A DNA stretch of 64,000 nt from Enoplolaimus lenunculus (taxonomy: Eukaryota; Nematoda; Enoplea; Enoplida; Thoracostomopsidae). This document shows positions 1 through 15,770 of this stretch, one piece after another. The stretch spans positions 1 to 64,000 of the forward strand of contig JASANG010003281.1 of the NCBI GenBank assembly GCA_030248215.1, given 5' to 3'. A model generated the notes under the pieces. It did no database searches. It was not told where the DNA came from and was given only the letters and a program-made list of their open reading frames with translations. Positions within the stretch are counted from its first letter, which is position 1; every line of letters begins with the position of its first letter. The translations under genes were made by a program, and so were the position numbers.

Positions 1-46
1 TATTTTGTATTTTAAACTAATCACATATATTTAGCGGTCAACTTAC

Positions 47-3206
<3,160 letters not shown>

Positions 3207-5111
3207 CTAAATGTAGCTAATAAAATCTGGAGTTATTTTGTCTCCAATCTACCAAATCTGTTGGTGAAAATTAAGCAAAATTAGCTTTTTTAAAAAATGC
3301 TTTCAACAATCACCATTGCAAGTTCGAAACTGTGTATTAATTGATTTGTTCGAAGCTAATTACCTATTTGGGTAATTCAAGATTATAGGACCAATATCAT
3401 GAGTTTTAATGTGTTCTTCGTCTTACAAGCTTGAGCCCATGCCTACGCCTAAATCAAGCCAAAATTTGAAAATATCAAAAACTGTGTTTTTAAAGCGTAC
3501 AAGAGCATAGCATGCAATATATACTGTTATTTCACCTAGCCAAACAGCTACAAAATTTGGCGTTGATACAAGAACACAAGTTCAAAATATTTGTGTAATC
3601 GGTGAAATTTATATTAATTTCAAAATATAGAAAATCGATAATTACGCACTTAAACGCTTGTAAACATTTTCTAGGTCAGCACTTATCGGACCCGCGAAAA
3701 CGGAATGGATACTTTTGTGTGATACGACCTACGTTCTGTGACCCAGTGCGCATCCAGTTTCTTTTTGCGGAAAACGCCTAAATAACCACATACCTAATCT
3801 TTACAGAATACAAACAAATGATTGAGAATACAAACAAATGATTGGTATACAAATACAAAGTATTTTGACTTACTCGCATGTTTATTGCTACGATCAGCTC
3901 AAAAACGTCGTAGGTATCATAAATTTTCAACCAAAACACTAAACTGAGGTTGTATGAGTTAAAATTTAAATTTTACTGTTTTTATTCTTTTTGCAGAATT
4001 TTAAATTAATTTGAATTAAAAATCAAAAAGTAGGAAGATGAGTGACGCTGTACGTTGGATGAATAATATAAACTGCTGGCAACTGTTTATCGAGTTCTAT
4101 CAAGTGATCCTTTTCCAACGGAGACCATTACAACATTTAGTCTCGGGTTTTAATCGGGACCGTAACCTAAGCTGTAGGTTTAGGATACTGGCGAAATCAT
4201 GGTAGCTTTCAAAATTATGCCACCTATCGGGATCAAAACTTAAAGTTTTATAGTAAGTGTAGTACTAAAATTGTGTTTGGCAGCTCACTAGCTGCGCTTG
4301 TGGTATTTCTACAATTTTACTTGTCGTACCTCTTTGAAAATTAGGTTCGCCACGGCTTCAGAAGCCAACTTAGACTCTGGGTTTATCTTTTTATAGACCA
4401 GTATGTGCACAGTATATTATTGCACAAATAGTATACGCGTCGTCTCCAAACAGCTATTTGCCCCAGTTGGTAACTGGGACGCCCCAAACGACAATTGCGG
4501 ATGGATCGGTGCAGCCCAAAGAAGTGCTGGAATGCAAACTGCTTTTGAGCGGATGATTGTACAGTCCCAACTGCTACTGGAATGCAAATGGTCTGCGATT
4601 GGTTGTTGTGACATGGCTGAGTTCGGAACAACTTGCTTACAGTATAATTATATACCTTCGTTATATTTCAAACTATAAATTAAACAAGGTTTATATAGTA
4701 CACAAACAAAACTGTCGGAGCATGTGCCGTAAACCCAAACAACTAATGGAATGCACACTGTTTTTGATTGGATGATTATTCAGTCAGACCAAACAGCAAT
4801 GTGATAGGAAAAACGTGCCTCTTTTCAGGCACCAGGAAATAGTTCTATATGAAATCCGATCAATAAAATAGTTCATTAACAAAGTAAAACTTTAGGTCTC
4901 TAGATCACAAACAGCCTTGCTTACAGTTGGTGATGACATTTGAGTTTGTTTTCACCATTTCACCAATGGATAAATGAAAAGATCTGGCAGCCAAAAATCG
5001 CGCTCAGTTACGGTCGGGTTCCAACCTCTTTTTTCGGATTAATATATTTTTAGAAGTTTTATGATGTTTTTAATGTTAACTTTTCTATGTATTGGTCAGT
5101 TACGCTATTTA

Positions 5112-5546
5112 CTGTAGTGACCCGAATAAGAGGAGGGTCCCAATTTTGATTCCCGATCAGTAAGACTCCGAATTCCTAATAAGAGTCCGTATGCGGATAG
5201 AGTCCCTAAACCCTAATTAGAATCCATAAATGTCAATTATCCCGAATTATAGCGCGTCAATGACTTCAGGACCAAATAAAGTACAGTTCGAAACTTAAAG
5301 CGTATATATACTGATGTTTTGAAAGTAACATTCCAAAGTATAACCTTGCATTATCGCTCAAGCCTTTGATACAAGGTTAAAAACGTTTATAATAATTCAA
5401 CGGGTAGTTGCAATAACAGATATATATTAGTAACGAAGGGTGGCGGAGAGAGGGCTGACAATAAAAAACAGTGCGTAAACGAATAACAAAAGTACCGTCT
5501 GAAGACGCCAAATAAATATCATCCCCCTCTTATTCGGGCACTACAG
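5112..5546. mobile_element. mariner-like MITE, copy 1
   Basis: Terminal inverted repeats CTGTAGTGACCCGAATAAGA and its complement (CTTATTCGGGCACTACAG), flanked by TA on both sides as in Tc1/mariner elements. The interior has repeated GACTC(C/T)TAATTAGG-like blocks and no coding capacity. Sister copies are at 14746, 21372, 60917 and 62386. Confidence 0.85.
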
Positions 5547-5636
5547 TATACTGCTTTGCAATTTCTGCACTTTGTATATTGAAAAAAACAACTGTGTACG
5601 GTGTCTTATCCAATATATCGGTTAGGAACTTCATAG

Positions 5637-5949
5637 CAGGGTGCAACCGCACGTAAAACTACCGGAGCCAAAGCCGAAGGTAAAGCGAAATGAGGTAGTG
5701 AAAATGATGGTTAATTAGTTAATTTCAGCCAATATCTGCAATATGTTGTTAAGTTGTTTGGTTTTACATTAATTTTTTGCGAAATTTCGGAAATCCTTTG
5801 CTGAAAATTGTGACAAAAGTAATACGAAACGCGCTAAACAGATAAATTTAGCAAAACTATGCAAGATTTTACTACCGAGCTGGGGCCGGAGCCGGAGGCC
5901 GATTTTCTACCGGAGCCGAAGCCGGAGGCAAACCTCCGGTTGTACCCTG
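5637..5949 (+). mobile_element. hAT-like MITE, CAGGGTACAACCGG family, copy 1
   Basis: It starts CAGGGTGCAACCG and ends CGGTTGTACCCTG. The near-perfect 8-bp target duplication is CTTCATAG/CTTCGTAG. The interior has repeated CCGGAGCCGGAGG blocks near the right end and a conserved GTTAAGTTGTTTGGTTT core. The 8-bp duplication and CAGGG ends fit the hAT superfamily. Confidence 0.8.
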
Positions 5950-6760
5950 CTTCGTAGTAATCGGTCTAAAACTTTCACATATGGCTGCTAAATAACGGTG
6001 CTTCCAGGGAACGCCGCAAAGTGTATATATAAAAACATTTGAAATATAAATTATAGGTAAACAGTAGTCTTCGAGATTTTTTTAATTCTTGACTCACTGT
6101 TTTGATAAAGTTTAAAAGCGAAGCACATGTGCCATTTTAATGTGATCTCAGCAACAAAACCGTTTAAATTAAGCTGCTTACTGCCGATCAAAGCAATGCA
6201 AACTTTGCCAGAAAGTTGTTTTGAGCATAAAACAGGGCCGCAACCAGCTGAAAGGGTGAGACGCTTCGTTCGCATCGCACGCCGTAGTAGATTTTCAACT
6301 GCCAAAAAACATCTTGGTTAGGACTACGTTGAGTACCTCTTGTGTAAATTTTCTTGCTAAGCTCCAATCCAGCGCAAAGCCAGGATTTTCAAATCGGAGA
6401 AGTTTATTAGGCAATCGGGAATTACAATGGAGGTTGTTGACTTGTGAAAAATTCGCGAACGAAGCGAGCAAAAACTTTTGCTAAATTTTTAAACTGTTGA
6501 GTACCAATGAAATATTTATGTTGTGAGGGTTCGAAATCGGGCTTCGACTGAAAGATCCTCAAGACTCGCCCTTTACCATCTGAGAACAAGTCACAAAACG
6601 TTCCCTGGCTCTTGGATTGGAAATTCTAGACGCCGCACAGACCCCTAACAAAGCTTCTTCAGTCACTAATCTAGTTCTTGTCTCCGTGGCTGCAGTATGG
6701 TCTTGACGTTCCGCATATATATTTGAGCAAGTGCTTTCGCTTATAACGAAAAGAAACAAT

Positions 6761-6832
6761 GTTACTTTGATAGTCGTAACACTAGTAAAAGCATATTTTT
6801 AAGCCTAAGCCTCAGCCTAAGCAAAAACTAGT
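6761..6832 (+). repeat. Fragment of the TAAGCC-bearing dispersed repeat
   Basis: AATGTTACTTTGATAGTCG lead followed by AAGCATATTTTTAAGCCTAAGCC; same order as at 1487 and 60090. Confidence 0.55.
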
Positions 6833-6938
6833 CAGAGCTTAAGCTTACTCTATTGGTGCACAGAAAAAAGGTACGTCCCTCAAAGTAAACAAACTGGATC
6901 AACATGAGTAACATTATACCTAATCTAAGTTGATATAT

Positions 6939-7290
6939 CAGGATCCAACCGGAGTGAAAAATACTGGATCCGGTGATATACAACATCTGCTGAATCCGGA
7001 GCCAGAGGTGAGGCAAAATTAGGCAGTTAAAGGGATGTTTTATGTGCTGAATTTACCAAATATCTATTCATTGCTGTTAAGTCATTTGATTTTGCGCTTA
7101 TTCTTTTACGAAATTTTGCCAACTTTTCCTAAAAATTGTACCAAGTGTTAAAACGAACCGCTCCAAAGCAATAAATTCTCTAAAACATCGCGAAATATCT
7201 TACCGAAATTGCCGGTACCTCCGGCAGAAATTCTATTGGAGGCGGAGGCTGGTTTTCTGCCGGAGCCGGAGGAGACCACCGGTTGTACCC
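6939..7290 (+). mobile_element. hAT-like MITE, CAGGGTACAACCGG family, decayed copy
   Basis: It begins near CAGGATCCAACCGGAG and ends CCGGTTGTACCC. The interior matches the copy at 5637 (GTTAAGTCATTTGGTTTTG, CCGGAGCCGGAGG). No clear target duplication remains. Confidence 0.6.
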
Positions 7291-8120
7291 AGAATAATAT
7301 AAACTATTTTCACCGCATCCTAAAACTATTTTTCTCAAAATGTTTATATTTTATATGCATTCCAATCCAGCTTAAACTGGGCGTACGTTTTGTAGTTCAA
7401 CTCGTTACAAAACCATTTAATTTATTGTTGGTGTTTGGCAATCGCTCTTGAATAGGTTTTTTTCGTTCAGCTTAGAGATTTTTGTGGCTTTATTTTCCTA
7501 AAACACAATATTTTTTTAAGACTGTAGGTGAATAAAAACAGTTTGTTATCGTAGTTTTCATAAGTTTTGTAAAAAAAATTCAAGTTCGCTCAAAGAGTTT
7601 ACCTTACATGTCGGAGCAGTGCATATACATATATACATAAGAGGCAAAATAATTTAAACCATTGGAAAATTTAACTTTTACAAACAATAACAAGCCGTAA
7701 TGCAAACGTTGTCTTGTCCCTGCTTTACCGCTTGTTCATAGTCACCTTTTGTGTGTTACAGGTTGGGTCAACAGCTTTTTGAGATTGTAAATACAAATTC
7801 ACGTGCGCATGATGATGCGAAACCAGTTCTATTAAAACGAGTTCAAGGGCTCGGGCACCTGAAATTTACATTCATGAGAATGTAAGAAAGGTGACCACGC
7901 GTTTATTAACGGCTAAATTGGTTTAGCAGATCCGTAAAACGTTATAGCAGGCAGAACGCACACCAAATTTCAACAAAATTTTCTGAGATCACCCCCCGTG
8001 GTGCTTGTTGCCCATTTCATATTTTGAATAGAAAAATTCCATTTTGCAAATTACAATGAAATATTAATACACAAATCTACCACTACGCCAAGGTCAGCCA
8101 ATTAGATGAGAAAGCTAAGC

Positions 8121-11100
8121 TTACATTTGACCATTACTTGCTTCACTGAAACTGCCTCTTTGGGCCAAACTCATTCCCGGTTGAACAACTCGGTCCTCGG
8201 CTCGTGCTGGATCAGTCGCGACGAAACTGGACGCAAACGCTGAGGGCTTGAATGATTTTTCTCTCTGGCGGCGCATGACAACAATGGCCATAACAGTCAA
8301 ACCGAGACATAAGCCAGCAATCACAAGTAACAGCCACACCCACCAGACCCTGACCAAATATTGGGGTTTGCCACTGGAAGTTTTGCTTTTCTGTGCACTG
8401 AAATATTACAAATCTGAACGAAAACAGTAAACGCAAATCAGACAATTACAAGGTTGCCAAAACAATTAGCAAGTTCTAATTGGTAAATTCCAACATTTAT
8501 CTTTTCATTGACTAAAGCTCGAAGTTTCGCGAAGTGTGTATGTTTTAATGCTCTGGGCTCGAAACTTAGATATCCGTCTGTCTGCCCGTTCGATCTAAGC
8601 GAATCTCATGAACCACTGAACAAAATTTTGATACATCACATGGGCTAGGTTTCCGAAATCTTAGTTAAGTATTTACTTAATTTATGCTTAAGTAAGTATT
8701 TAAGTAGCCGACTTAGCTTTTTAAACAAGAACAAATAAGTGCCAAAATTGAACCAGTGTCATAACCAGAGAATCCGTAATTTGCTTTATATTAACTGGCA
8801 CGAGCAGTCTACAATCTCAGTTTCACCACGGTTACAACACATAAACTGATAGCCTGTTACACATCAAAATTTGTCAATGGCGTAAGTATTTACTTAAGAT
8901 GCTTTTAGAAACGATAAATTGGCTCAGTAAATGCTTACCACATACTTAAGTATGAAGTCGCACTTAAGTAACCTTTCAGAAACCCAACCATTGTACAGCT
9001 TTTTACGCTGTAGTTTTAGCTGATTATAGGTTTGGCGCTTAAATATAGAACTGAATCAAACTTACGCTTTATCATCTTCTGGGCATCGAAACGAACAATG
9101 CTCGACGTAAGCATTAACTTGACAAATTAAGTCATTTCGACCAGCTAAGTAATTTGGCAAGTTACAATCAACCAAAAACGGATAAACACAGTCTGCGGTT
9201 GGACTTTTTCTGCATTCGCGTTCTATAATTTGTTTACATTTTGTCGCATTAATCGCATGTTTTCGCATCCAAATAAAGCAATTTTTGTAAATGTGCAACT
9301 GCAATATTTGTTTACAAACGGAAGCATTGCCGAATGCAATTTGGCCGCAAACATCTGAATCGATCCCAGAAATATCTGGCACAGAATATCGGGTTGTTGA
9401 CTTTGGAAGTAATGAGATAGAAGTACTAGTAGTTGTTGTTGTGGTTGCCGTTGTTTTTGTGGTTGTTGTTGTAGTAGTATTAGTTGTATTTCGACAGTCG
9501 CATTTTTCTTCCGTAGGCAGCTTCGGGTCCAGTGTACAGTTACGGTAATCTTTATCGAAGTGTAGCACTTGTTCCATAGGCCGATAGCATAGTTTTCGTG
9601 TTGGATACCATACGCAGTTGCCAACAGCGATAAGTGTTCGATAGCAACGTAGCGTAAATTTCATTTCAGCAACAATTTCGTTCACAATATTCTTCAGCGC
9701 TTTCGTATTCATCACAGGAAAGAATCGGTCAGATATCCTAATGACTTATATTAACAATATATTCTTGCTATTACTATTATCAAGCTGAGATTTGCACGAA
9801 ATTTCAGGGAACCGCTTTAATGCTGCGTTTTGAACAAAAATACAGAGTAAAATTCTGATATTTCAACGTGTTCACTGCCCGTACGACTTTATTTCGCTTG
9901 GTTGATATACGCGCGCGTTAACATTTCATATACACAAGCTCAACGGCAGTTTATTATTTGTCTAATTTACACAAAACTCAGTCGAAACATAATTTAGCTT
10001 TTAATTTCTCAATTTTAACCCTTTCTCACATGAATATTTTCTATTTCCCCTCAGACCTACTTTTAGGCTAGGATTCGAACTCCAATGACTAGAGTGGGAG
10101 GCGTATACCGTTACCACTCAGCTATAGGAGCTTGACGCTCGAGCCCGAGGGGGCTCTCACGTCTTGTGGTGATTTAGTACTATGTATACGTGTTGCAATT
10201 GTTAAACACGGTGCGATGTATATTATTTACCGTATATACACTGCGCTGAGTTGCCTAAGGCAACTTTATGTGAGAAGAATATTTGCGCATAATCTTGTAC
10301 AGAACAGTCACAATATTGTTTTAAACAAACCAAAAGTTATTTAAACCAATACCATCATTTAATATGCTGCTATATTTGGATAAAAAATGCTTTCTATGAG
10401 GATTGCAACGCTATTTGTGTTTAGTAACCGACCGTATGCTCAGATATGTGTAGCACCTATCACCAGTTGGTAGTACGATCTAAAAATTTCGAACCAGAAA
10501 ATCGAGGACTATAATAATTGGCCCTTTACACTTGTATTTGAGCTTTCCTACTTGTAACCAAAGTTTGACATTTGTAGCTGCTGTTGTTCGCATCAGTAGT
10601 GATAGGTCCTACACACATTTGAGAACACGTGCCAAGGTCCAAGATAATATTCATCAATTACTTTTTAAGAATATCTGCATTAACGTCGGAGCCGATACCA
10701 ACTGATATTATCAACGCATCTGTTTTCGCTCGCTCTCGCCAAACGTCCTTATGATTGAATGGGTCGCTTATTGACCGTCCGTTAGTCAACAAAACAATGA
10801 TGCGCCGCTTTAGACTGCGCATACGCGTGCTTGCATACGGTCCTCCCGAATTTCCGGACCGTCCGCCGCCTGAACTCACATCCGGGTTTCGTTTATTACC
10901 ATCGTCTTGTACGCCAGCGTCAACTGTGTCACACCGAAACACTCCAAACGTCACAATCATCGCAGCAAATTGTAGGTTAGTGCCACTGTCGCCCGGTTGC
11001 ATCGATGTAATAGCACGATCCAAATCTTTTTTCGCGACACCAAATGACGGCAACAATTCAACTATTATTTTGTCCGAAAAACGCACGATTCCAACCCGAA

Positions 11101-11719
11101 AATCATTAGGCCAGTCGTCATTGCTATCGCCAACGCCGATTGTATCGTGTTCGTGAATCCCGCTGTCGTCATTGTTGTCAGCCATCGTCGATGCGATATT
11201 GTGTCGAATTTCTTCCATCAACTTGGCGATAATACTAATCATGAATTGGCGAATTTGGTAAAAATTGTCGATGTTATCATGTCCAGTCGAGGGTGAATCG
11301 CCAAGAACAAAAATGACGTCAACGTTCGTGTCGAATCGCGTAATGATTTGTGTAGATACTCGACGACTATCGACGTCATTATTGTTATTATTATTATTAT
11401 TACTATTGTTATTGTTGCTGTTGCTGTTCGGTGGCGAAGAAGAAATTACGTCAGCGATTGATGACGATCGAGTCGTGACGTCATTGGTGGAAGATGTCAC
11501 TGGTTCCGGGGTCAATAAACGCTTTCCGTCACCGAGTCCCAGGGACGCGGCAGCGTCTACTAGGAATAAAGTCGAGCATAATCGAACTTTTTCAAATTTT
11601 AATAACGATGCGTTGCTTGCTCGAGGTTGTGTAAACGACATTTCCACATTGCGTTCATTCGCATTAATGCAATTTGTCCATAGTAGCACATAAGTTAGCT
11701 GACACAGGAAACAATGTGG
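8121..11719 (-). CDS. VWA / Thr stalk / Cys-rich / transmembrane protein, copy B
   Basis: Exons 11719-10662, 9737-9066 and 8397-8121; joined they are in frame, about 668 codons plus stop. Order: hydrophobic leader (CQLTYVLLW), a VWA domain with an Asn/Ser-rich insert before VDSRRVSTQIITRFDTNVDV, a Cys-rich domain interrupted by a short Thr stalk (about 24 codons), one membrane span (WWVWLLLVIAGLCLGLTVMA) and a basic tail starting RRQRE. The MIDAS is altered: GDSPS where A and C have DESAS and DDSGS, and LLTNGR where the others have LLTDG. Metal-dependent ligand binding is therefore doubtful in this copy. As in A, no in-frame ATG precedes the leader; the frame opens after ATTTCAAG. The stop TAA lies inside a donor-like AT|GTAAGC. 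Function unknown. Confidence 0.78.
8640..8995. mobile_element. Foldback MITE with ACTTAAGTA motifs
   Basis: Inverted ends: GGGCTAGGTTTCCGAAATCT on the left, and AACCTTTCAGAAACCCAACC on the right (its complement in part). TTAAGTAAG/CTTACTTAA motifs recur between them. It lies in intron 2 of VWA copy B. Superfamily uncertain. Confidence 0.55.
10019..10277 (-). mobile_element. piggyBac-like MITE with internal tRNA-like segment, copy 1
   Basis: The left end follows TTAA and reads CCCTTTCTCACATG; the right end reads TTATGTGAGAAG. Inside, on the minus strand, is a tRNA-like segment with A box TAGCTGAGTGG and B box GGAGTTCGAATCC. Same layout as at 13106 and 53511. It lies in intron 1 of VWA copy B. 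Confidence 0.65.
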
Positions 11720-11932
11720 CTTGAAATAAAAATGTATAGGAGTGTGATTTTTAACAAACTTTGCAAATATTTAAATATGTACCCATTTTTGAAAAACTTA
11801 TCAAAAACGTGAGAATTTTAAAACACAAAAGTAAGTCACTTAAATTTTTCAACTTTGCAATACCGGTTAATATCGTTCATGTCAGTAAAATAGCATTATA
11901 ATAGTTACGTACAGCAATCAAGGTGTAAACGG

Positions 11933-12171
11933 CAGGGTTCCATCGGAATTTCGATTCCGGCAAAAATTCCGGCAAAATTTGACTTACGATTCCGATTCCG
12001 GCTGACTGCTATTCCGATGCCGGAATTCTGATTTTTCGGTTATGAGTTTTTAAGATGATTGAAGTTTTAATAGAGTTACTAAAACTTGATTCCGATTCCG
12101 ATTTCGGTTCCGACAAAAAAATTTGATTCCGATTCCGCTTCCGCCAATATCTAGTTTCGGTTCGAACCCTG
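11933..12171. mobile_element. hAT-like MITE, ATTCCGATTCCGG family
   Basis: Ends CAGGGTTCCATCGG and GGTTCGAACCCTG, with a perfect 8-bp target duplication GTAAACGG on both sides. The interior is built of GATTCCGATTCCGGC-type blocks in both orientations. A fragment of the same family (ATTCCGA..GATGCCGGAAT..TTTTTCGG) is at about 24440-24540. Confidence 0.82.
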
Positions 12172-12639
12172 GTAAACGGATATTAAATTTTTATACATGC
12201 ATTTTTCTGCCCATACAATTGAGGGGTGCATATGCTCACTGCGCTTTTGAAAACTCGTAAAAAATAACGAACCCAACTAATTTTTGCAAGATTTTGCATA
12301 ACATTTGTTTTTGGTTTGAAATTGAACTGCTGCAGCATACCTGTATTGAAAAATTTCATGATTTGGGCTGGACTCAGTTATAGGCTGAGAGGCATTGGTT
12401 TATGAATATACTTTGTATACTGTTAAGTTTCTCAGCTATATACTTGAGCCTTTTTGGGGGTTCTGCCGTGAAAGGAACTCCAAAAGTTCTCTACAACGCA
12501 CAATTCTGTACAAGTGGTTTAAGCCATGTTGCTGGTTGCACTACTAAAAATCTCCATTGTTAGCAATGGACGGTAACAGTTTTAGACAAAGCTGACAAAA
12601 ACACTAAATCGTTTTGGGTCTTTATGCAGCCGTCTGTAA

Positions 12640-13015
12640 TATATGGCATAACCCAAGTCATAATTTAGCCCAATTGCGAATTGAGTTAGTCCAGGGCGTA
12701 ATCACGACTTGGGCTAGTCTACCGGGTAATTCTTTCTATGTGACAAGTTTACGCCTTGTGATTGGTTACTACCTTAACACCATACCCAAACACGATTGGT
12801 TGATGCGAATACTTTTTTCTGATTGGCAGAATAATCGCCACATATTGACTACCTTACAGCTTGTTTTCTGAGCAGAAGAGAATCAAGCCTGACCGGATTA
12901 CGACTATCAAGTAACCAGATTGGAAACGCACAGATTTATCTGGCATGATTCGACCTTGGGCTTGCTCAAGTCATAATTCCGCTTTGGACTAGCCCAACTC
13001 GGAATTGGTTGCAAT
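12640..13015. mobile_element. Foldback element with CCCAAGTCATAATT arms
   Basis: The left arm CCCAAGTCATAATTTAGCCC and GAGTTAGTCCA is mirrored on the right by GACTAGCCCAACTC and CTCAAGTCATAATTCC. Arms are imperfect. No transposase; superfamily unknown. Confidence 0.45.
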
Positions 13016-13105
13016 CGAAGAGTTAAAAATGTCAAAGGTGATTTATTGAAATTACATTCTTTGCCGAAATTTCTGGCGAAACGTGATAAATGCAATTCTC
13101 CAGGC

Positions 13106-13378
13106 TTAGCCCTTTTTCACATGGACATTTTCCATTGCATTTGAGACCTACTTTATGCTAGAATTCGAACACCTGCTAGTAGAATGGGCGGTGTTTGTTA
13201 ACCATCACCACAGCTATAGGAGCTCAACGCTCGAACCCTGTGGGGCTCTCACCGTCCTGTTGTCATTTAGTACCACGTATAAGCGTTGCAATTGTTAAAC
13301 CATGTACACTATATATTATTGAACGAATACCCAGTGTTCTGAATTGTTCATAGTCAACTCTATGTGAAAAAGGTTTAA
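13106..13378 (-). mobile_element. piggyBac-like MITE with internal tRNA-like segment, copy 2
   Basis: Ends CCCTTTTTCACATGG and CTATGTGAAAAAGG next to TTAA-like sites. The minus-strand tRNA-like core matches copy 1 (AGCTCCTATAGCTG..., GTTCGAATTC), followed by the same GAGAGCCCCACAGGG and GCAATTGTTAAAC-region blocks. Confidence 0.65.
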
Positions 13379-14084
13379 AATTAGATACTCTTCTGGCTAG
13401 AAGCGCACGTTCTAACAACTAGTGCATGAGATTACAACATCCTGCAATGAAATCATATCCAGTTCGTGACTGCAATAGCAGGCTATATTACAGCACGTTC
13501 TTTGACTCACCTGCATGCTTTTGTTTTTTAAGAGGAAAATAATAACATAATATACAGCGTAAATCTTCCAATACGAATCAAAGCTAAGCATAAAGCAACC
13601 TTTGTTCTTTGAGTAGAATTTCACATGCGTTATTAAGTTGAACAAATGTTTAAACGTGCATGTTTCGGCTCTCGTGCACTTCCTTTTACGGGTTGAAACC
13701 TAAGTTGAAGTTTAAGCTTTAGGGTGGTGGTATGTTTTTTAGAAAATTTCGTTGTCTTCTGGCACCGTACGTCGCGGTTTGTCGCGCTCCGCCACTGCGC
13801 GTTACCGTACGTCACCGTCCGCCACCGAGATGGCGACGGGCGACGACGAACAAGGCCGCACAAACAGTATAGCGCCAATCTAAATTTAAATAGAAAATTA
13901 AAGTCTACGCTTAAAATCTCAGACCTTAGCTTAATTTTAAGCTTAAAACTACGCCTAAACTTATGGAAAATCTGAAAATTTTAAAAATTGTGGAAGTTAA
14001 GTTGCAGAACAATCGGTGCATTTTTCACGATCCATCGTTAACATCTAGGACCATCTGACGTTAGTACCTATATAGTTTTCCGTT

Positions 14085-14668
14085 ATCGTCCGTGTTTGCA
14101 CAAAAATGGTTGAATTTTGAAAATTTTTGCATATTTCAGCTTCTCATGACCTGCCCTGAATATTCCACGCCCAAATTGAAATTATTGGAAAAGTCGATTT
14201 TTTAAGGTCATGAAGTACCCTCGGGGCCCAAAAAAAATTTTGTCAAAGACTTAAACAAAACATATACCTTTTGATGCAGCTTGATGAGCTGAGTGGAGTG
14301 GTGCTAAAATTTCCGCAATCAGACGTCTGTGTAACAAGTTATGGTCAAATAACTTATTTGGAACGCTGCCAATGATTTGCGCCGGCGCCAAACCAATTAT
14401 TTGACAACAACTCGTTAGTCAGTCGTCTGATGGCGGAAATCTTAATATCACTCTACTCAGCTCATCAAGCTGCGTCGAAAAATACAACTTCTTTAACTTT
14501 TGGAAAAAAAAATTTTTTGGGTTCCAAGGAGGGACCGGGGACCATGGAACTTTAAAAAGCGAATTTTTCAAAAATTTTAATTTTGGCGTGGAATGATCAG
14601 GCAAGATGATGAGAAACTAAAATATGCAAAAAATTTCGAAATCCAACCATTTTGTGGCAAACGTGGGC
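14085..14668. mobile_element. Large foldback element, arms of about 270 bp
   Basis: The left arm (TTGCACAAAAATGGTTGAAT, TTGCATATTTCAGCTTCTCA, GATGCAGCTTGATGAGCTGA) is repeated inverted on the right (CTCAGCTCATCAAGCTGC, ATATGCAAAAAATTTCG, CAACCATTTTGTGGCAAACG). The centre is near 14375. It would fold into one long hairpin; no coding content. Confidence 0.7.
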
Positions 14669-14745
14669 TTAACTGTTCATATACAGTGACATGAGAATTC
14701 TCTTTGTACCGTTTCAGTTCAGTAACGAAAAACTGTTTTATTTAA

Positions 14746-15169
14746 CTGTAGTGACCCGAATAAGAGGGGGACTGATATTTATTTGGCCTCTCCAGAGGGT
14801 ACCCCCCTTGTTATTCGGTTACGGACTGTTATTTATTTTTAACCCGCCCTCCGCCGTTCTTCTTTAATGATATATATTCGGTACTGCAACTGTCCGTTGA
14901 ATTAAACGTTTAGGGCGATAATGCAAGGTTATACTTAGAAATGTACTTTCAAAAATTAAGTATACGTTTTAAAGTTTCGAACTCAAATTATTTGGGCCTG
15001 GAGTCCTTTATGTGCTACAATTAGGGATAATTGACATTTATGGACTCTAATTAGGGTTTAGGGACTCTATCCGCTTACGGACTCTTATTAGGGATACGGA
15101 CTCCTATTGATTCGGACTCAAAATGTGGACCCCTCCTCTTATTACACCCACTTATTCGGGTCAATACAG
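14746..15169. mobile_element. mariner-like MITE, copy 2
   Basis: Same ends as the copy at 5112 (CTGTAGTGACCCGAATAAGA; TTATTCGGGTCAATACAG followed by TA). The interior blocks GGACTCTAATTAGGG and GATACGGACTCCTATTGATT are shared with copies 3 and 5. Confidence 0.82.
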
Positions 15170-15654
15170 TAGTTGATTTTTATAGTTTGTTACAATATAA
15201 CTAAAGTTAGAATTTCTGACAGCAAGCCAATTTTTTAATACCTAAACACTTTTAGGGTCATGCACGTTATCATCTAAATATTCATGGTTAACTCTGCAAA
15301 GCGTCTGCTGTATAAATTGTCAAGAAAACAAGCACTCTGTTTTCTTGAGCCTCGTCATGTGGTAATATATGATGATGTAAAAATATCAGCTAAGATCTTA
15401 GATGGAATTCTCAACTGTGTGTAGCACGAGCAACAGTCACCAATTACTGAACAACATGTTTTCAAATAAGCAAACTGCAACAGTTGCGAAACTGAAGTTT
15501 GAGTAAATTGAATGCGACAAAATGTGCCAAATTTTACAGCTCATGATTCTTCAGTTCAAAGGTTACGCAAACTGACAACAATTTAAGCATTTTCAAAACA
15601 TGCGTAAGTCTTTATTTGTTATAATATTAAATCACGACATAAAAATCGGGGCCC

Positions 15655-15770
15655 ATGTTAATTGTTACTGACGACTACTAAGTCGTAGCGTATTAAGCAT
15701 AACCTAAGCCTAGACCAAGCCCGAGCTTAAACATAATCCATGTTGTAAGCCTTAGTCTAAGCCCTAACTT
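15655..15770 (+). repeat. TAAGCC-bearing dispersed repeat, diverged copy
   Basis: TTAATTGTTACTG..AGCGTATTAAGC lead followed by CCTAAGCCTAGACC- and AAGCCTTAG-type degenerate hexamers. Confidence 0.5.

Larger units (their letters stand above)
3207..8120. other. Intergenic region between VWA copies A and B
   Basis: No coding exon could be supported on either strand; the short ORFs here lack family signatures. It contains a mariner-like MITE, two hAT-like MITEs and a TAAGCC repeat fragment (listed separately), plus a trivial 20-bp tandem duplication near 3805-3845. A 5' exon of copy A or a 3' exon of copy B could be hidden here. Confidence 0.5.

Noticed and set aside
8121-8357. Independent 78-residue membrane protein gene
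   Set aside because: It is the third exon of VWA copy B; the acceptor at 8398 and phase join it to exon 2, as in copy C.
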